Positions 40,501 to 53,300 of a stretch of 64,000 nucleotides of DNA are shown here, piece by piece. Origin of the DNA: Hirundichthys speculiger (taxonomy: Eukaryota; Chordata; Actinopteri; Beloniformes; Exocoetidae); NCBI GenBank assembly GCA_018398805.1, contig JAGFBZ010000677.1, positions 62,001-126,000 on the forward strand, in the 5' to 3' direction. Positions within the stretch are counted from its first letter, which is position 1. Each line of letters begins with the position of its first letter. The notes under the pieces are model-generated. The model ran no database searches and was not told the origin of the DNA. It worked only from the letters and a program-made list of their open reading frames with translations. A program made the position numbers and the translations under genes.

Positions 40501-42241
40501 TCCATCCATCCATCCATCCATCCATCAATCCATCCATCCCATCCACCATCCATCCATCCATCCCACCCATCCATCCATCCATCATCCATCCATCCATCCA
40601 TCCATCCATCCATCCATCCATCCATCCATCCACATCCATCCATCCATCCATCCATCCATCCATCCATCCATCCATCCATCAGCCATCCATCCATCCATAC
40701 CACCATCCGTCCATCCACCCACCCCAGCACTCATCATCCATCCATCCCATCCACCATCCCATCCATCCATCCATCCATCCATCCATCCATCCATCCATCC
40801 ATCCATCCATCATCCATCATCCATCATCCATCATCCATCCATCCATCATCCATCCATCCATCCATCCATCCATCCATCCATCCATCCATCCATCCATCAT
40901 CCATCCATCCATCCATTCATCCATCGATCCATCCATCCATCATCCATCCACCCACCCATCCATCCATCCATCCATCCATCTATCCATCCATCCATACACC
41001 CATCCATCCATCCACCCACCCACTCATCCATCCATCCATCCATCCATCTATCCATCATCCATCCATCCACCCATCGATCTATCCATCCACCCATCCATCG
41101 ACCCATCCATCCATCCATTTATCTATCCATCATCCATCCATCCATCCATCTATCCATCCATCCATACACCCATCCGTCCATCCACCCACCCACTCATCGA
41201 TCCATCCATCCACCCATCCATCCATCCATCTATCTATCCATCATCCATCCATCCATCCATCCATCCATCCATCCATCATCCATCCATCCACCATCCATCC
41301 ACACATCGATCCATCCATCGATCCATCCATCCATCCATGCATCCACCCATCCATCCATCATCCATCCATCCATCCATACACCCATCCATCTATCCATCAT
41401 CCATCCATCATCCATCCATCCATCCATCCATCCATCCATCCATCCATCCATCATCCATCCACAAGAAACTCAAGGTTGCAGACGAGTTTTCACAGCTGGA
41501 AGAAAACCAGACGGGTCATACGCTGGTACTTCCTGAAAGAGGTCAACAAAGGAGACGAGGGGTGAGCGCTGTTTCCTATCGCCATTATCGGCTCACGATA
41601 CGATATACAGTGATCCATTGCCAATTCACGGGTTAAGTTCCGTGGTTTTAGTTATTCGCAGATTTTTCAGAAATATATAATATAATTTTGCTGCTGGTTG
41701 GAACAGAAACCTAAAGCCACGCGGCCCTTTAACGGATCAGTTTGAGACCCCTGGTATAACGTCTATTCTGCGAAAAAAAAACCTCTCTTTACGTTAAAAG
41801 TTTCAACAAAGACAGACGCTGCGTCTCCACAGAGGTCAGCTTCAACACATCTTCCACAAATGTTTTAAACTTTCTAATTTCAGTTATTTCTCTCAGTTCA
41901 TCTTTGAAGTCAGCTCGTCCAATGGCAGAGTCACGACTGATTGTGTCACCAGATAATAGAGAATAGCTGTGAAACTTTTCTCATTTATAAAACCCCACAC
42001 TGACGCCGAGCCCCGGCGCGTCGCCCTTTGATGGCTTCAGAAAGCAAACATTTAAAAACACACTGAAAGAGGACAAGTTGTAAAGGATTTTCATCTTTTC
42101 TGATATATTTTTCAAAGGCCTGAACGTTTTGTTGTCAAGGTTATTCAGATGCGGAGGCTCGTTGTGTTCGGGACTTCATGGATTTATTTTTCCTCTCGAG
42201 CTGACGAATGTTCAGCGAGCAGATTTTACTCATTTGCCGAC

Positions 42242-42276
<35 letters not shown>

Positions 42277-45200
42277 ACCCCCCCCCCCCCTTCAATGAGC
42301 GTTCACTCATTTCACATTGTGTTTAAAATGCGATTAAAAAATATTTGAGGAGTTTTCTGCCTGCAGGAAAAAGCTTCTTATTTGATTTTTCATGCTGAGA
42401 ATGACTTCTTTCAGAACGCTTCAAAGACAAATTCTTCCTCTCGTGGCCTCGAGTTCATCGTAGCTGCTGCTGAACTACGCAGATATCGGTTGTCATGTGA
42501 CCCCGCGACCCGACCCGGCGTCCTCGCGCCGGCGTCCACTCGCTTTGTCCATCTCCTGCAGGCTCTTCGTCTCCTGAGCTGTGTGCTTCAGTTTACCTGC
42601 TCAACAGGTAGTCAGCGTTGGCCCAGTTTCATCATCTGCTTGAGTCTGACGTCTTTTTGAGTCACATGTGCAGAAAACTACGTTTTTAGAACCATTTGGT
42701 GTTTGGATATTGAGCGTAATGAACTTCTGGAGGAGCTTATTTTCTGTTGATTGGCTGAAATGTGCGTTTGAACTCAACGTGAGGTTCAGTCTCACTGAGG
42801 AGGCCGATGGTGGACGTGATGGTGTTGAAGTCAGAGGTTCATCTCTTCTCTTTCAGCAGCTGGAGGCTTGACTTCCTCCTGTGATCCTGAATGGATCAAA
42901 GCAGGTGAATAGATGAATGAATGGATGAATGAATGATTGAATGAATGATTTCATTCTGTGGTTAAAATCCCTCCAGTTGCATTTATGAGAGTTCCTGCAC
43001 ACTTGAACAGTCCAAACTAACCCTAACTCTGTCCATCCATCCATCCACCCGTCCATCTATCCACCCAACCATCTGTCCACCCATCCGTCTGTCCATCGAT
43101 CCATCCATCTATCAATCCATCATCCATCCACCTGTCCATCAGTCCATCCATCCATCCACTCATCCATCCATCCATCCATCCATCATCCATCCACCCATCC
43201 ATCCATCCATCCATCCATCCATCCATCCAGCCATCCATCCATCCTCCACCCATCTATCCATTCATCCATCCACCCATCCATCATCCATCCACCCATCCAT
43301 CAATCCATCCACCATCCATCCATCCATTCACCCACCATCCATCCATCCATCCATCCATCCATCCATCCATCCATCCATCCATCCATCATCCATCCACCAC
43401 CATCCATCCATCATCCGTCCATCCATCCATTCATCCATCCCTTCATCATCAATCAATCCATCCATTCATCCATCCATCCACCTATCCATCCATCCAGCAT
43501 CCATCCATCCACCCATCCATCGATCATCCAGCATCCATCCATCCATTCATCCATCCATCCACCTATCCATCCATCGATCATCCATCCATCCATCCATCCA
43601 TCATCCACTTATCCATCCATCCATCCATCCATCATCTGTCCATCCATCCATTCATCCATCCAACCACCCATTGATCCATCCATACATCCATCATCCATCC
43701 ATCCATCCATCCATCATCCATTCATCCATCCATCCATCATCCATCCATTAATCATTTAATCCATCCATCCATCATCTGTCCATCCATCCATTCATCCATC
43801 CAACCACCCATTGATCCATCCATACATCCATCCATCCATCCATCCATCCATCCATCCATCATCCAGTCAAAATTGCCCAACATCAAGAGGCTGAACTTGA
43901 CATTCAATCTTGTACAAAAGTCAAGCGTTCCATGGACAGTTTGGACAGTTTGGACAGGTGTTGGTTTAGAGATGGATGACCAGGGACAGCCAGCTGATCA
44001 GATGAGCCATTGCGCTGCATTTGTCAAAAAAACAAAATAAAAGGGGGAGTCAGGAGCAAAGGCAGGATCCAGCGTCTCCTAAGAGCAAAACATCGACTGA
44101 CTCACGCGACCTTTTGCCTTCACGGGTGAGCAGGGCATTGCCACCATCGACCTGCACTTCAACCTGCAGAGCACGCCTTTGTCCCAGTTTCACACAGCAG
44201 CGCTGCTGTCCATCTTTGCATGCAGAGAAAATAAAGGCCTTCGTTAGACCGCCATCATTCTGCTGCTTTTGGTTGTTTAGTCTCATACCTGAACTTTTTC
44301 CACAGTGGTCACTGCAGACAAACGGGACGAGGCTCCAGAGTCATTTTGTCTGTTTTTTTTTTACAAGCGCCAACATCCCTACTTTCAGCTTGAGGCGTTT
44401 GCAGAACTGCATAAAGCTGCAGTTCCTCCACTGACCACCAGGTTACTGGTTCCAGAGCAAAACCTCCTTCGACCCCCATACCCAACTTTAGACTGAGATC
44501 CTGGAGCAAAAATCCATTTTGGTCTCAGATTTCACATCCATGACAACTGGACTTTACTTTATTACTTTGCAACACATCAGATAAAATGAAATAGAGCAAC
44601 AAATTTATATATAATTACAGGTGTCATCATTTGACTGGTGGCCAACAGTTGATGAATAGTGACGTTAACTGAGGAGTTGATCACTGTGAGGGTGGTGATG
44701 TGATGTCAGCATCGTTAACCTGCAGCTAATGAGCCTCCTAGGAGGGAGCAGATGACACAGATGTCACCGCCTTTACTGGTGGGAACCATTCATCCAATCT
44801 TCCCTTCATTAATGAGCGTGTTAGAGTGACCATTTCTGCAGAACATCTCACCGTGCGATTCGCTTTTGTTTCACCTTGGGTGACGTGCACGGACTGTACG
44901 TGGACGAGTCTTCTTGAATCGTAGGCTACGACAGATTATAAAATGGTGGTCTTTGGTGCAGATCCCTCACGACGGTGATTTTTCGTCTGTGACACTCAGA
45001 AGTTGTGCAGTAGACGTCTGTCAGGCCAGCTGCAAGTCAAGGATGAACAGCGTCTCTTCACGTTTTGACATCAAGGCGCCTGAACCGCATGCAGTCTTTG
45101 AAACGATAAAAGGACCGTTGCCAGATTGACAGAAACAAAACCATCATGGCGTCGCTTTTCAGTCCCCTTTGACCCCTCGGTTGTTGCCGCAGAGGAAACG

Positions 45201-47362
45201 CCACAACAACGTTTAAGCTCGCTTGACTTTTTGCACCAACACCGTTATCAACCATCAGAATAACGCTGAACATGCTTCCTGAAATCATCGCCAACACTTG
45301 TGTCTGTTTGAGCCCATTTTCATTTCGTCACATGACAAACCCCTAACCCCTAACCCCTAACCCCAAACCCCTAACCCCAGTCAGCGTGTGGACGGGCAGC
45401 TCTGAGATGGAGAGCACCTTTGCTGCAAACATGGTGCATGTTCACAGGAATAAATGGACCAAAAGTGTCCCGGGGCTGCAGAAAAAGCTCAGGGTGAAGA
45501 CAGCAGCAAACCCTAACCTTAACCCTGCCCGTGGACGAGGGCTTCGCTCTCAGCGACGTCGAGGCCGCTGCCTCACACGAACTTCAGAATCAGAATCAGA
45601 ATCACCGTCGCCCATTCAGCAGCTCACTCGGAGCGTTTGGCTGTTTCAAGTAGGACACGTCTGAACTCTGGCTGGACGCTGCAGCTAGCGGTGGAGCTGA
45701 CAGCGGGACTTGACCCGGTGAGTCGGTGCCTGGAGATAAAAGATGGCTGATGGGTTTTTAGAAGCTCGCAGGCTTTCACTTGGTGAGGAATAAAGCTGGC
45801 GGTGAGCCGTGAGACGCTGGATACGAGTGTCCGTCCGGTCGGAGCCGCCACAGACGTGATGAAAATCCTCCCAGTGGGGAGGCAGTTTCTTCATGCTCCA
45901 AGTACAGTTTTCAATGAGATGTGAGCAGATGTATGTCGGGGTTTCTGTGTGGTTTCATAGCTTCTGGATGAGCAACCAGACTGATGCACATGAATAAATG
46001 ATTCCACATTCAAACATACCATCTTTTGAGTAAGAAAGCCAGCGTGAGCAGACTTTTAGGGTTAGGGTTAGACCCTAACCCTAACCCTTACTCTAACCCT
46101 AACCCCCTAATCCTTACTCTAACCCTAACCCCATAACCCTAACCCCTAACCTTAACCCTAACCCCAACCCTTACCCTACCCCTAATCCTAACCCTTACCC
46201 TAACCCCTAACTCTAACCCCTAATCCTAACCCTAACACCTACTCTATGGATTTTGGGGCCCTTAGTCATGGGAATTTTTTAGTAAATATATATCCCTGCT
46301 GCTCCTCTGCCCCTTGGTCTGACATGCATGGTATCCACTTTTAAATATTTTTTATTCTATTTTATTTTATTTTATTTCATGACATTGTCCCCGAGAGCTC
46401 ATGCTTCCGGAGTTCTCCTTCGGGAGAACTGCGCTTTTCTCTTGACCTAACCCCCTAACCCTAACCTTAACCCCTAACCCTAACCCTTACCCTTAACCCT
46501 AACCCTATCCCCTAATTCTAACCCTAACCCCCTAACCCTAACCTTAACCCCTAACCCTAACACTAACTCCTAACCCTAACCTCTAAACCTAACCTTAACC
46601 CCTAAACCTAACCCTTACCCTAACCACCTAACCCTAACCCTATCCCCTAATTCTAACCCTAACCCCTTAACCCTAACCCTAACCCCTAACCCTAACCTTA
46701 ACCCCTAACCCTAACCCTAACACTAACCCTAACCCTAACCCTAACCCCTAACCCTAACCCTAACCCTGACCCCCTAACCCTAATCTTTAACCCCTAACCC
46801 TAACCCTAACACTAACCCTAACCCCCTAACCCTAACCTTAACCTCTAACCCTAACCCTAACCCCCTAACCCTAACTTTCTGCCTTCAAGTAACTCATCAC
46901 ATCTGTCTTCTTCATGTCTGCTCAGCTGCCGTCCTTCTTCTCAGAAACCACCAGCAACAATGTGGTTTATGATATTAACGCAACACTTCAGGACACGGTT
47001 AACGTGTTTGACACTCACCCTGGACACTAACGTGACTTTTTTCATGAACTGATGAACACATGACAAACTAGAAAAGGACTCTGAGAGCGCAGACCTCCGC
47101 CAAGCACAACAGTTCTCCCATATAGCGATTAACAGATCACGATAAAATCCGCCTTCTGGATCAGATCCGGATCAGCCATTGAAATTTGATAGAGGTTCCC
47201 ATTGTTAATCCTTGAGTCAACTTTCATGACTTTTGGGCGATAATTAACAGAGATATTGAGATACAAAATTTTTGGCCCCATTGACCGCAATGTTATTGAA
47301 AATTTGAAAGTGATCCAAAATTTCATTAAACTCCATCCATAACTTTTAGAGTTATCTTGTAC

Positions 47363-47395
<33 letters not shown>

Positions 47396-50300
47396 TAGAC
47401 GCTCCTTGGCGGAGGGTAATAGAATAATAAGTGCACGGTCTTGATTTTTAATTTTTTTCGACTCAAAATAAAAACACATCACTTCATAATCAGATTTTTT
47501 TTTTTTAAACAAATAAATAAATGAAGCTAAAAATAAGTGGTTAAGCGGTACGAGGCAGAGAGGTCAGGAGAGAAGTTTAAAAATGAAAACAGCTAAAAAC
47601 TACCTTCATGAACATTTAAGCTGTTGACGATGAAAACGTACACGAGGCGCCGTCTGCAGTAATGTGATTAGACGAGTAGAGGTGAATGAACCTGGGCTAC
47701 GATGACACCTGCACGCTGCCATCACCCTGTGAACTTCTGATGCGGCACTTTGAATGCAGCTCTCAAGGCTTCAATCAGATTTTTATTCTTTTTTTTTGAC
47801 AACGTCTGTGGAAGTAGACGTAAATGCTGCTGCATTGTGGAGTGTGGAGAAGTTGGAGAAGTTGGAGAAGTTCTCGTGTGGTGGACGGCGACACATTATA
47901 CTGAAAAGAAGCACTTGGATGAAGACAGGTCGACTGTGGTCTTAACTTCTGCACAGAGACGTGTCTGGACATGCAGTCAAAGCCAGCAGAGTAAGATCCT
48001 CGTTAATCTTCCTATCATCTACCCTCTTACACTCAAAAAAAGGAACTTGGCAGACTGTCACATTAGCAAAAGCACAACATTTAGCCTTGACATGATCATT
48101 TTAAGTTCACGTCATGAGCATAATTATATTAAGTCAGTCTGAAGTGATAGCAAGCAGCTACACATGAAAAAGATCTGATCAAGTTGAGACAACAAGAGTC
48201 AATCAAGTTAAGGCAACAAGTCGACGTCGCAGCCCCTGAAAATCACGGACGTTATCGCGAGACTTCACAGTAGACCGTTGGAAGGGAACATCTGAAACCT
48301 GTGCAGGTAAGGGTAAACTGTAATCTTGCACCATCCTTCTAAATGCAAGTGCAATCACATACAAACATACCACCAGCTGTCAGTCTGTCACTTTCCCTTA
48401 TTTTTGTCTATTTGTCATGATTGAATTTGATAGACTTGAAATCTTGACTTCCACCATGCTGAACCTTCCATTATATAACAATGTGATATCAACAAGAGAT
48501 TCTTCTCTTGGGAGTACAATACCAAATTGAAATATTACCTCCCAAAATAATGAAATTCTGGTGATAAAGGGTTTGCAGCAAAATATTGTAGTGATCTGGC
48601 AGGTCCTTCTGGGTCGTTTCCCAGCATCCTTTGCGGCCCTGGTTGTTTAGGTGCTTATCTGTGTTTATTTGTTAGCTATTTAATTTAATGCTGGCATGTA
48701 AAGTCTGTTGCTGGTTTGACCCCCTGTTGATTCATACCCCTTACATTTAACATGTTAATTTGTGTCATCCTGAGTTAAGTCTGTCTGTGTTCGAATGAGT
48801 ACCCGTGAGTTTGTTTAATAAAGTGTGTTACACTTAAAACTCACTCTGTGCAGAATCAGGAGGTTGATTAAATAATCCTTATACCTGTGCCAAGACTGTC
48901 AGGTGTTACAGACCAGGATCTGCTACAAAATTGTAACACAGCTTTATCAGTGCTCACAAGAGTTAGCCACCAGCTAATAGCACATGGTGCCCTTTTGTAC
49001 ACTCAAAAAATGACACTGGATCTAACTCATCTGGAAACAGTTGGTCCAACTCATGTTGATGATGGTGTTGCTTCAACTCATCATGAATTGAAGCAACACC
49101 ATTAACATGAGTTGGACCAAACCAAGTAAATTAAGTTTGATTGACTGAATTAAATACGGCTGGAAGGACAAAATTTATTCACATGGAAGTTCATTCAAAG
49201 AGTCATTTTTTTGATTGTACATGTTTTTGTTTCTCTGTCAGGTCTTCTGCATCCTAAACATGCAAAGGTTAAAAAAAAAACATATAAAACCAGTGCAACT
49301 CAGTAAGCGACTGGATCACAGTGAAAGTGAGGCAGAAGCCCTGCATGGTTAGGGAATTAGGGTTAGGATTAGAGTTAGGTTTAGGATTAGAGGTTAGGGT
49401 TACGGGTTAGGGTTAGGATTAGGGTTAGGGTTAGGATTAGGATTAGGATTAGGATTAGGGTTAGGGATTAGGGTTAGGGGTTAGGATTAGGGTTAAGGGG
49501 TTAGGGTTAGGATTAGGGTTAGGGTTAGGGTTAGGATTAGGGTTAGGGGGTTAGGGTTAGAGTTAGGTTTAGGATTAGAGGTTAGGATTAGGGTTAGGGT
49601 TAGGATTAGGGTTATGGTTAGGATTAGGGTTAGGGGTTAGGATTAGGGTTAAGGGGTTAGGGTTAGGATTAGAGGTTAGAATTAGGGTTAGGGTTAGGAT
49701 TAGGGTTAAGGTTGGGGTTAGGGTTAGGATTAGGGTTAGGGTTAGGGGGTTAGGGTTAGAGTTAGGTTTAGGATTAGAGGTTAGGGTTAGGATTAGGGTT
49801 AAGGTTAGGTTTAGGATTTGGGTAAGGGTTAGGATTAGGGTTAGGGGGTTAGGGTTAGAGTTAGGTTTAGGATTAGAGGTTAGGGTTAGGATCAGGGTTA
49901 AGGTTAGGTTTAGGATTTGGGTTAGGGTTAGGGTTAGTTAGGTTTAGGATTAGAGGTTAGGGTTAGGGTTAGGGTTAGGGTTAAGGTTGGGGTTAGGGTT
50001 AGCCATCTTACCTCCTGACTGCAGTCCAGCGCGCAGAGCTTGGAGCACTGCTTCTTGGCGTCCATCAGGACGTTGAACATGGTGCAGACAGACAGCGGCA
50101 CCCGGAGGTCAGTCGACTTGCTCGCTTTCTGCATCTTGGCGTCAAAGGCAGATTTTGTTCTGCAGAACGAACACACAGAGGACGTCGTTAAGATTTTTTA
50201 ACGACGGCACCGGCTGCTTTAAAACCGCAGTTAGTTTGAAATGTCCTCGGCCCACAGGCCTTTTATTTCTTTATTTCATATATTGTACGAAGGCTCCAAA

Positions 50301-53300
50301 AGAGCAGTGAGCGGTTTCACTTTCAGACCAAAACCGTGTCTGCCCAGTTTTTCTGCTCGGGCAGAGGTTTGGGGGTTAGGGTTAAGGTTTGGGGGTTAGG
50401 GTTAGGGTTGGGGGCTACTGTCGGGGTCTCTCAGCCTGACCTTTTGACACAGGCCTCCATCATGTCGCTGGCCATCAGTTTGAGTCTCTGCTCCAGGTGT
50501 TTGGCGAACTCCGGCTCGGGCCAGTGGAGGTCCAGCACGAACATCTGCAGAGCGTCCAGCTTCCAGAACAGATCCTCGGAGGTGGCCGAGCCGTTGCTGC
50601 GAGGAGGACGGAGAGAGTTGGTGGGAGAGGTTTGTTCCAGCGCACTCGTAATTAAAAAAACACAGACAGATGAAGGAAAAAGAAACGATAATGAAGGAGG
50701 GGTGAGAGAGCGCTTTTCACGAGACGACGAGCAGCAGAAGGGTCGTTCTACAACGATGGTCAAATTTGGTCTCAAAAACTTTAGAAAATAAAACACATAT
50801 TTTAGTTAATATTTTGATACCTTTTGCTTATCCATTATGTGTAGAAATACATTCCGGTAGCTGTTGTGATGTAATTATATAGATTATATATATATATATA
50901 TTATTTTAGTCAAACATTCAGAGAAAAGCATCATTTCCATCACACCACAAACAATGTGTTTTACACACAAAATTATTTACAGAACTCATTTTTTCAAAAC
51001 ATTTCATGAAATTTCACACATAAATTATCCCAAATATAGAAATATATATTTTTTTCAGGATTGTAATTTCCATCACAATGAAAAACGTGATGAAAATGAC
51101 AATACACATTTTTTCAAAAATCTCATGCTGTATTAGCATGCTAATCTCTGTTTTAAAGCTAACATTAAATATACAACAAAATACATGACATAAAATGTTA
51201 TTTTAATAAAATTTAATTAAATTTAAAGACAATATGAGCTGCTTGGAAATGACGACCAATAAACATATTCTTTGTTTGTGAAATATTTACCTTGACTTTT
51301 TTCAGCTTTCATATTCTTCCAGGGAGCTAGCTGCCATGTGCTCTCCTGTGACTGACTGTTACCATGGTTACCATGGTTGCAGGTGTTCAAACCTTAATAA
51401 AAACCTCCCTAAAGTTACATTTTGTGGCGTGTGATGGAAATGGCAGTGACTTTTTATAAAAAAAAGACATTTAAAACTACTGTATCTTACAACACATGGT
51501 ATGTTTCATTAAAATAGGTATTTATGTACCATTTGTCTGTAAAGTTAGTTTTTAAATCAAAATGTAATTCAATAGTAAGAGGGATTGAAGGTCAAAAATC
51601 TGACCGAGGGACAATCGCACAATCCATACATATAAAACCATGGTTTATGTAGTAAGAATAACACTTGACCTTTAAATTAATTTTTGTATGTTCCTCTTGG
51701 TGTCAAGTAAGTGTGCCAAAAACAAAAAAATCAAGAAATGTGTTTTGCATCTATTATTCCTGCAAAGGACACAAATTCTACCGTAGCTGAAGAATGACCC
51801 AGAAACTGTTTCACTTTCACAATCTTTACTTTGATTTTGAGCTTTTATTGTAACGTAGCGCCAGATGGTGCACACAGAACCACGTGGGAAGTTCTCCATA
51901 GAAATGGCTCGGTAGAGGGCAGATAATTAAAAAAAAAAAAATAAAAAAAAAACAAGCCCTGACTGAATAATAGCTTCTCTCCATCACCGCCTAATGCAGG
52001 AGAATTTAAACCAATAAGAGCTGCTACAGTTGACCGCCACCGCATGAACCCCGCTACAGCGCCAGCTTCTCCGTTTGGCATCAGAAACGGAGATCAGACG
52101 GACCTTCCCGCCATTCCTGCAGAGGAACCTTGCAGAGGAACGGCTCTCCAGGTGATGACCGTTGCTCCGTCTGCTTCAGGACTCCTGAAGGCGTCCCGGT
52201 GGTGAACGTTACCACCGGAGGGAGGCGGGAGCGACGCGGAGCGGCTCTGCAACAGGTTTTTTGGTCATTTGGCTGCAGAGCCGCGTGGTCCGGGTAAACC
52301 GGGCCGACGGAGACAGATGGACGTCTCCCCGCCTTCTCCCCTGCGCGCAGGTTACGCAGCAACACATGGCGACTCTCTGCAAACACTAACATCCAAGTGT
52401 ACAGCGCCCACAGCTAGAGTGGCAACCACAAGAGGATGAAGGGGGAGGGGGGGGGGGGGGGGGGCTTTAAAAGACTGTTACCTTAACAAGTGGCGCACAG
52501 GAATAAACGCTTTGGGTTGAGTCTGCGGTGCCATTACATCCTCAGTGGCTATCCCTCTCATGTCTAATTAGCGGCGCTCTTCTCTGAGCGCGCTCGGCCC
52601 CCCTCCCCGGGGAACGGGACGATCCCACTCGCCCGTCTGTGCCTGCTAATGAAGTGCCAGGGTGTTTTTTTTTCTTTCCCTCCCTTTTCTTCTTGGATAG
52701 CGGCGAGCCAAGCGGAGTGAGGTAGAGGAACTGTGCTGTGGGAAAGGCTGGGGGAGTCGGACTGAGGAGCCTTTTTAAGAAACGCACCCTCGACCGGTCT
52801 CTTGAGACCCCCCACCACCACCACCACCACCACCACCACCATCGCCACCACCCCACCCCTCCTCCAAATGGCCACCCATGCTGGCAGATCTGCTGCAAAC
52901 TCGCAAAGCTCTAAAAATATGAAAACCCACTGATTTTTTTTTTTTTTCTTTTCTGGAGGACCAGACGAGCGAGAGCAACGTTGCAGATTCCTCGGCTGAA
53001 TCCGAGGGACTCGCTGCACCCGACACGTATTCATCGCTGTTGATTCCCTCAATTAATTTTGAATTTAATTAGTCGGTTAGCTGTGCTACTTTTAAGTACG
53101 ACGGAGTATTAGGGCCACATAGAGAAAAAAATTGTGGGCAATGATTTTTTTTTTTTTTATTCCTCACTTACGAGAATAAAGTCGAAATGTCGAGAATAAA
53201 GTCGAAATGTCAAGAATAAAGTTGAAATGCAGTTTCCAGAATAAAGACGAAATGTTGAGAATAAAGTCGAAATGTTGAGAATAAAGTCAAAATGTCGAGA

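Noticed and set aside
40056..41454. WMDG-repeat frames
   Set aside because: Translations of the TCCA array.
45338..50412. True chromosome end
   Set aside because: Arrays are degenerate, in both orientations, and flanked by unique cadps2 exons, so they are interstitial.
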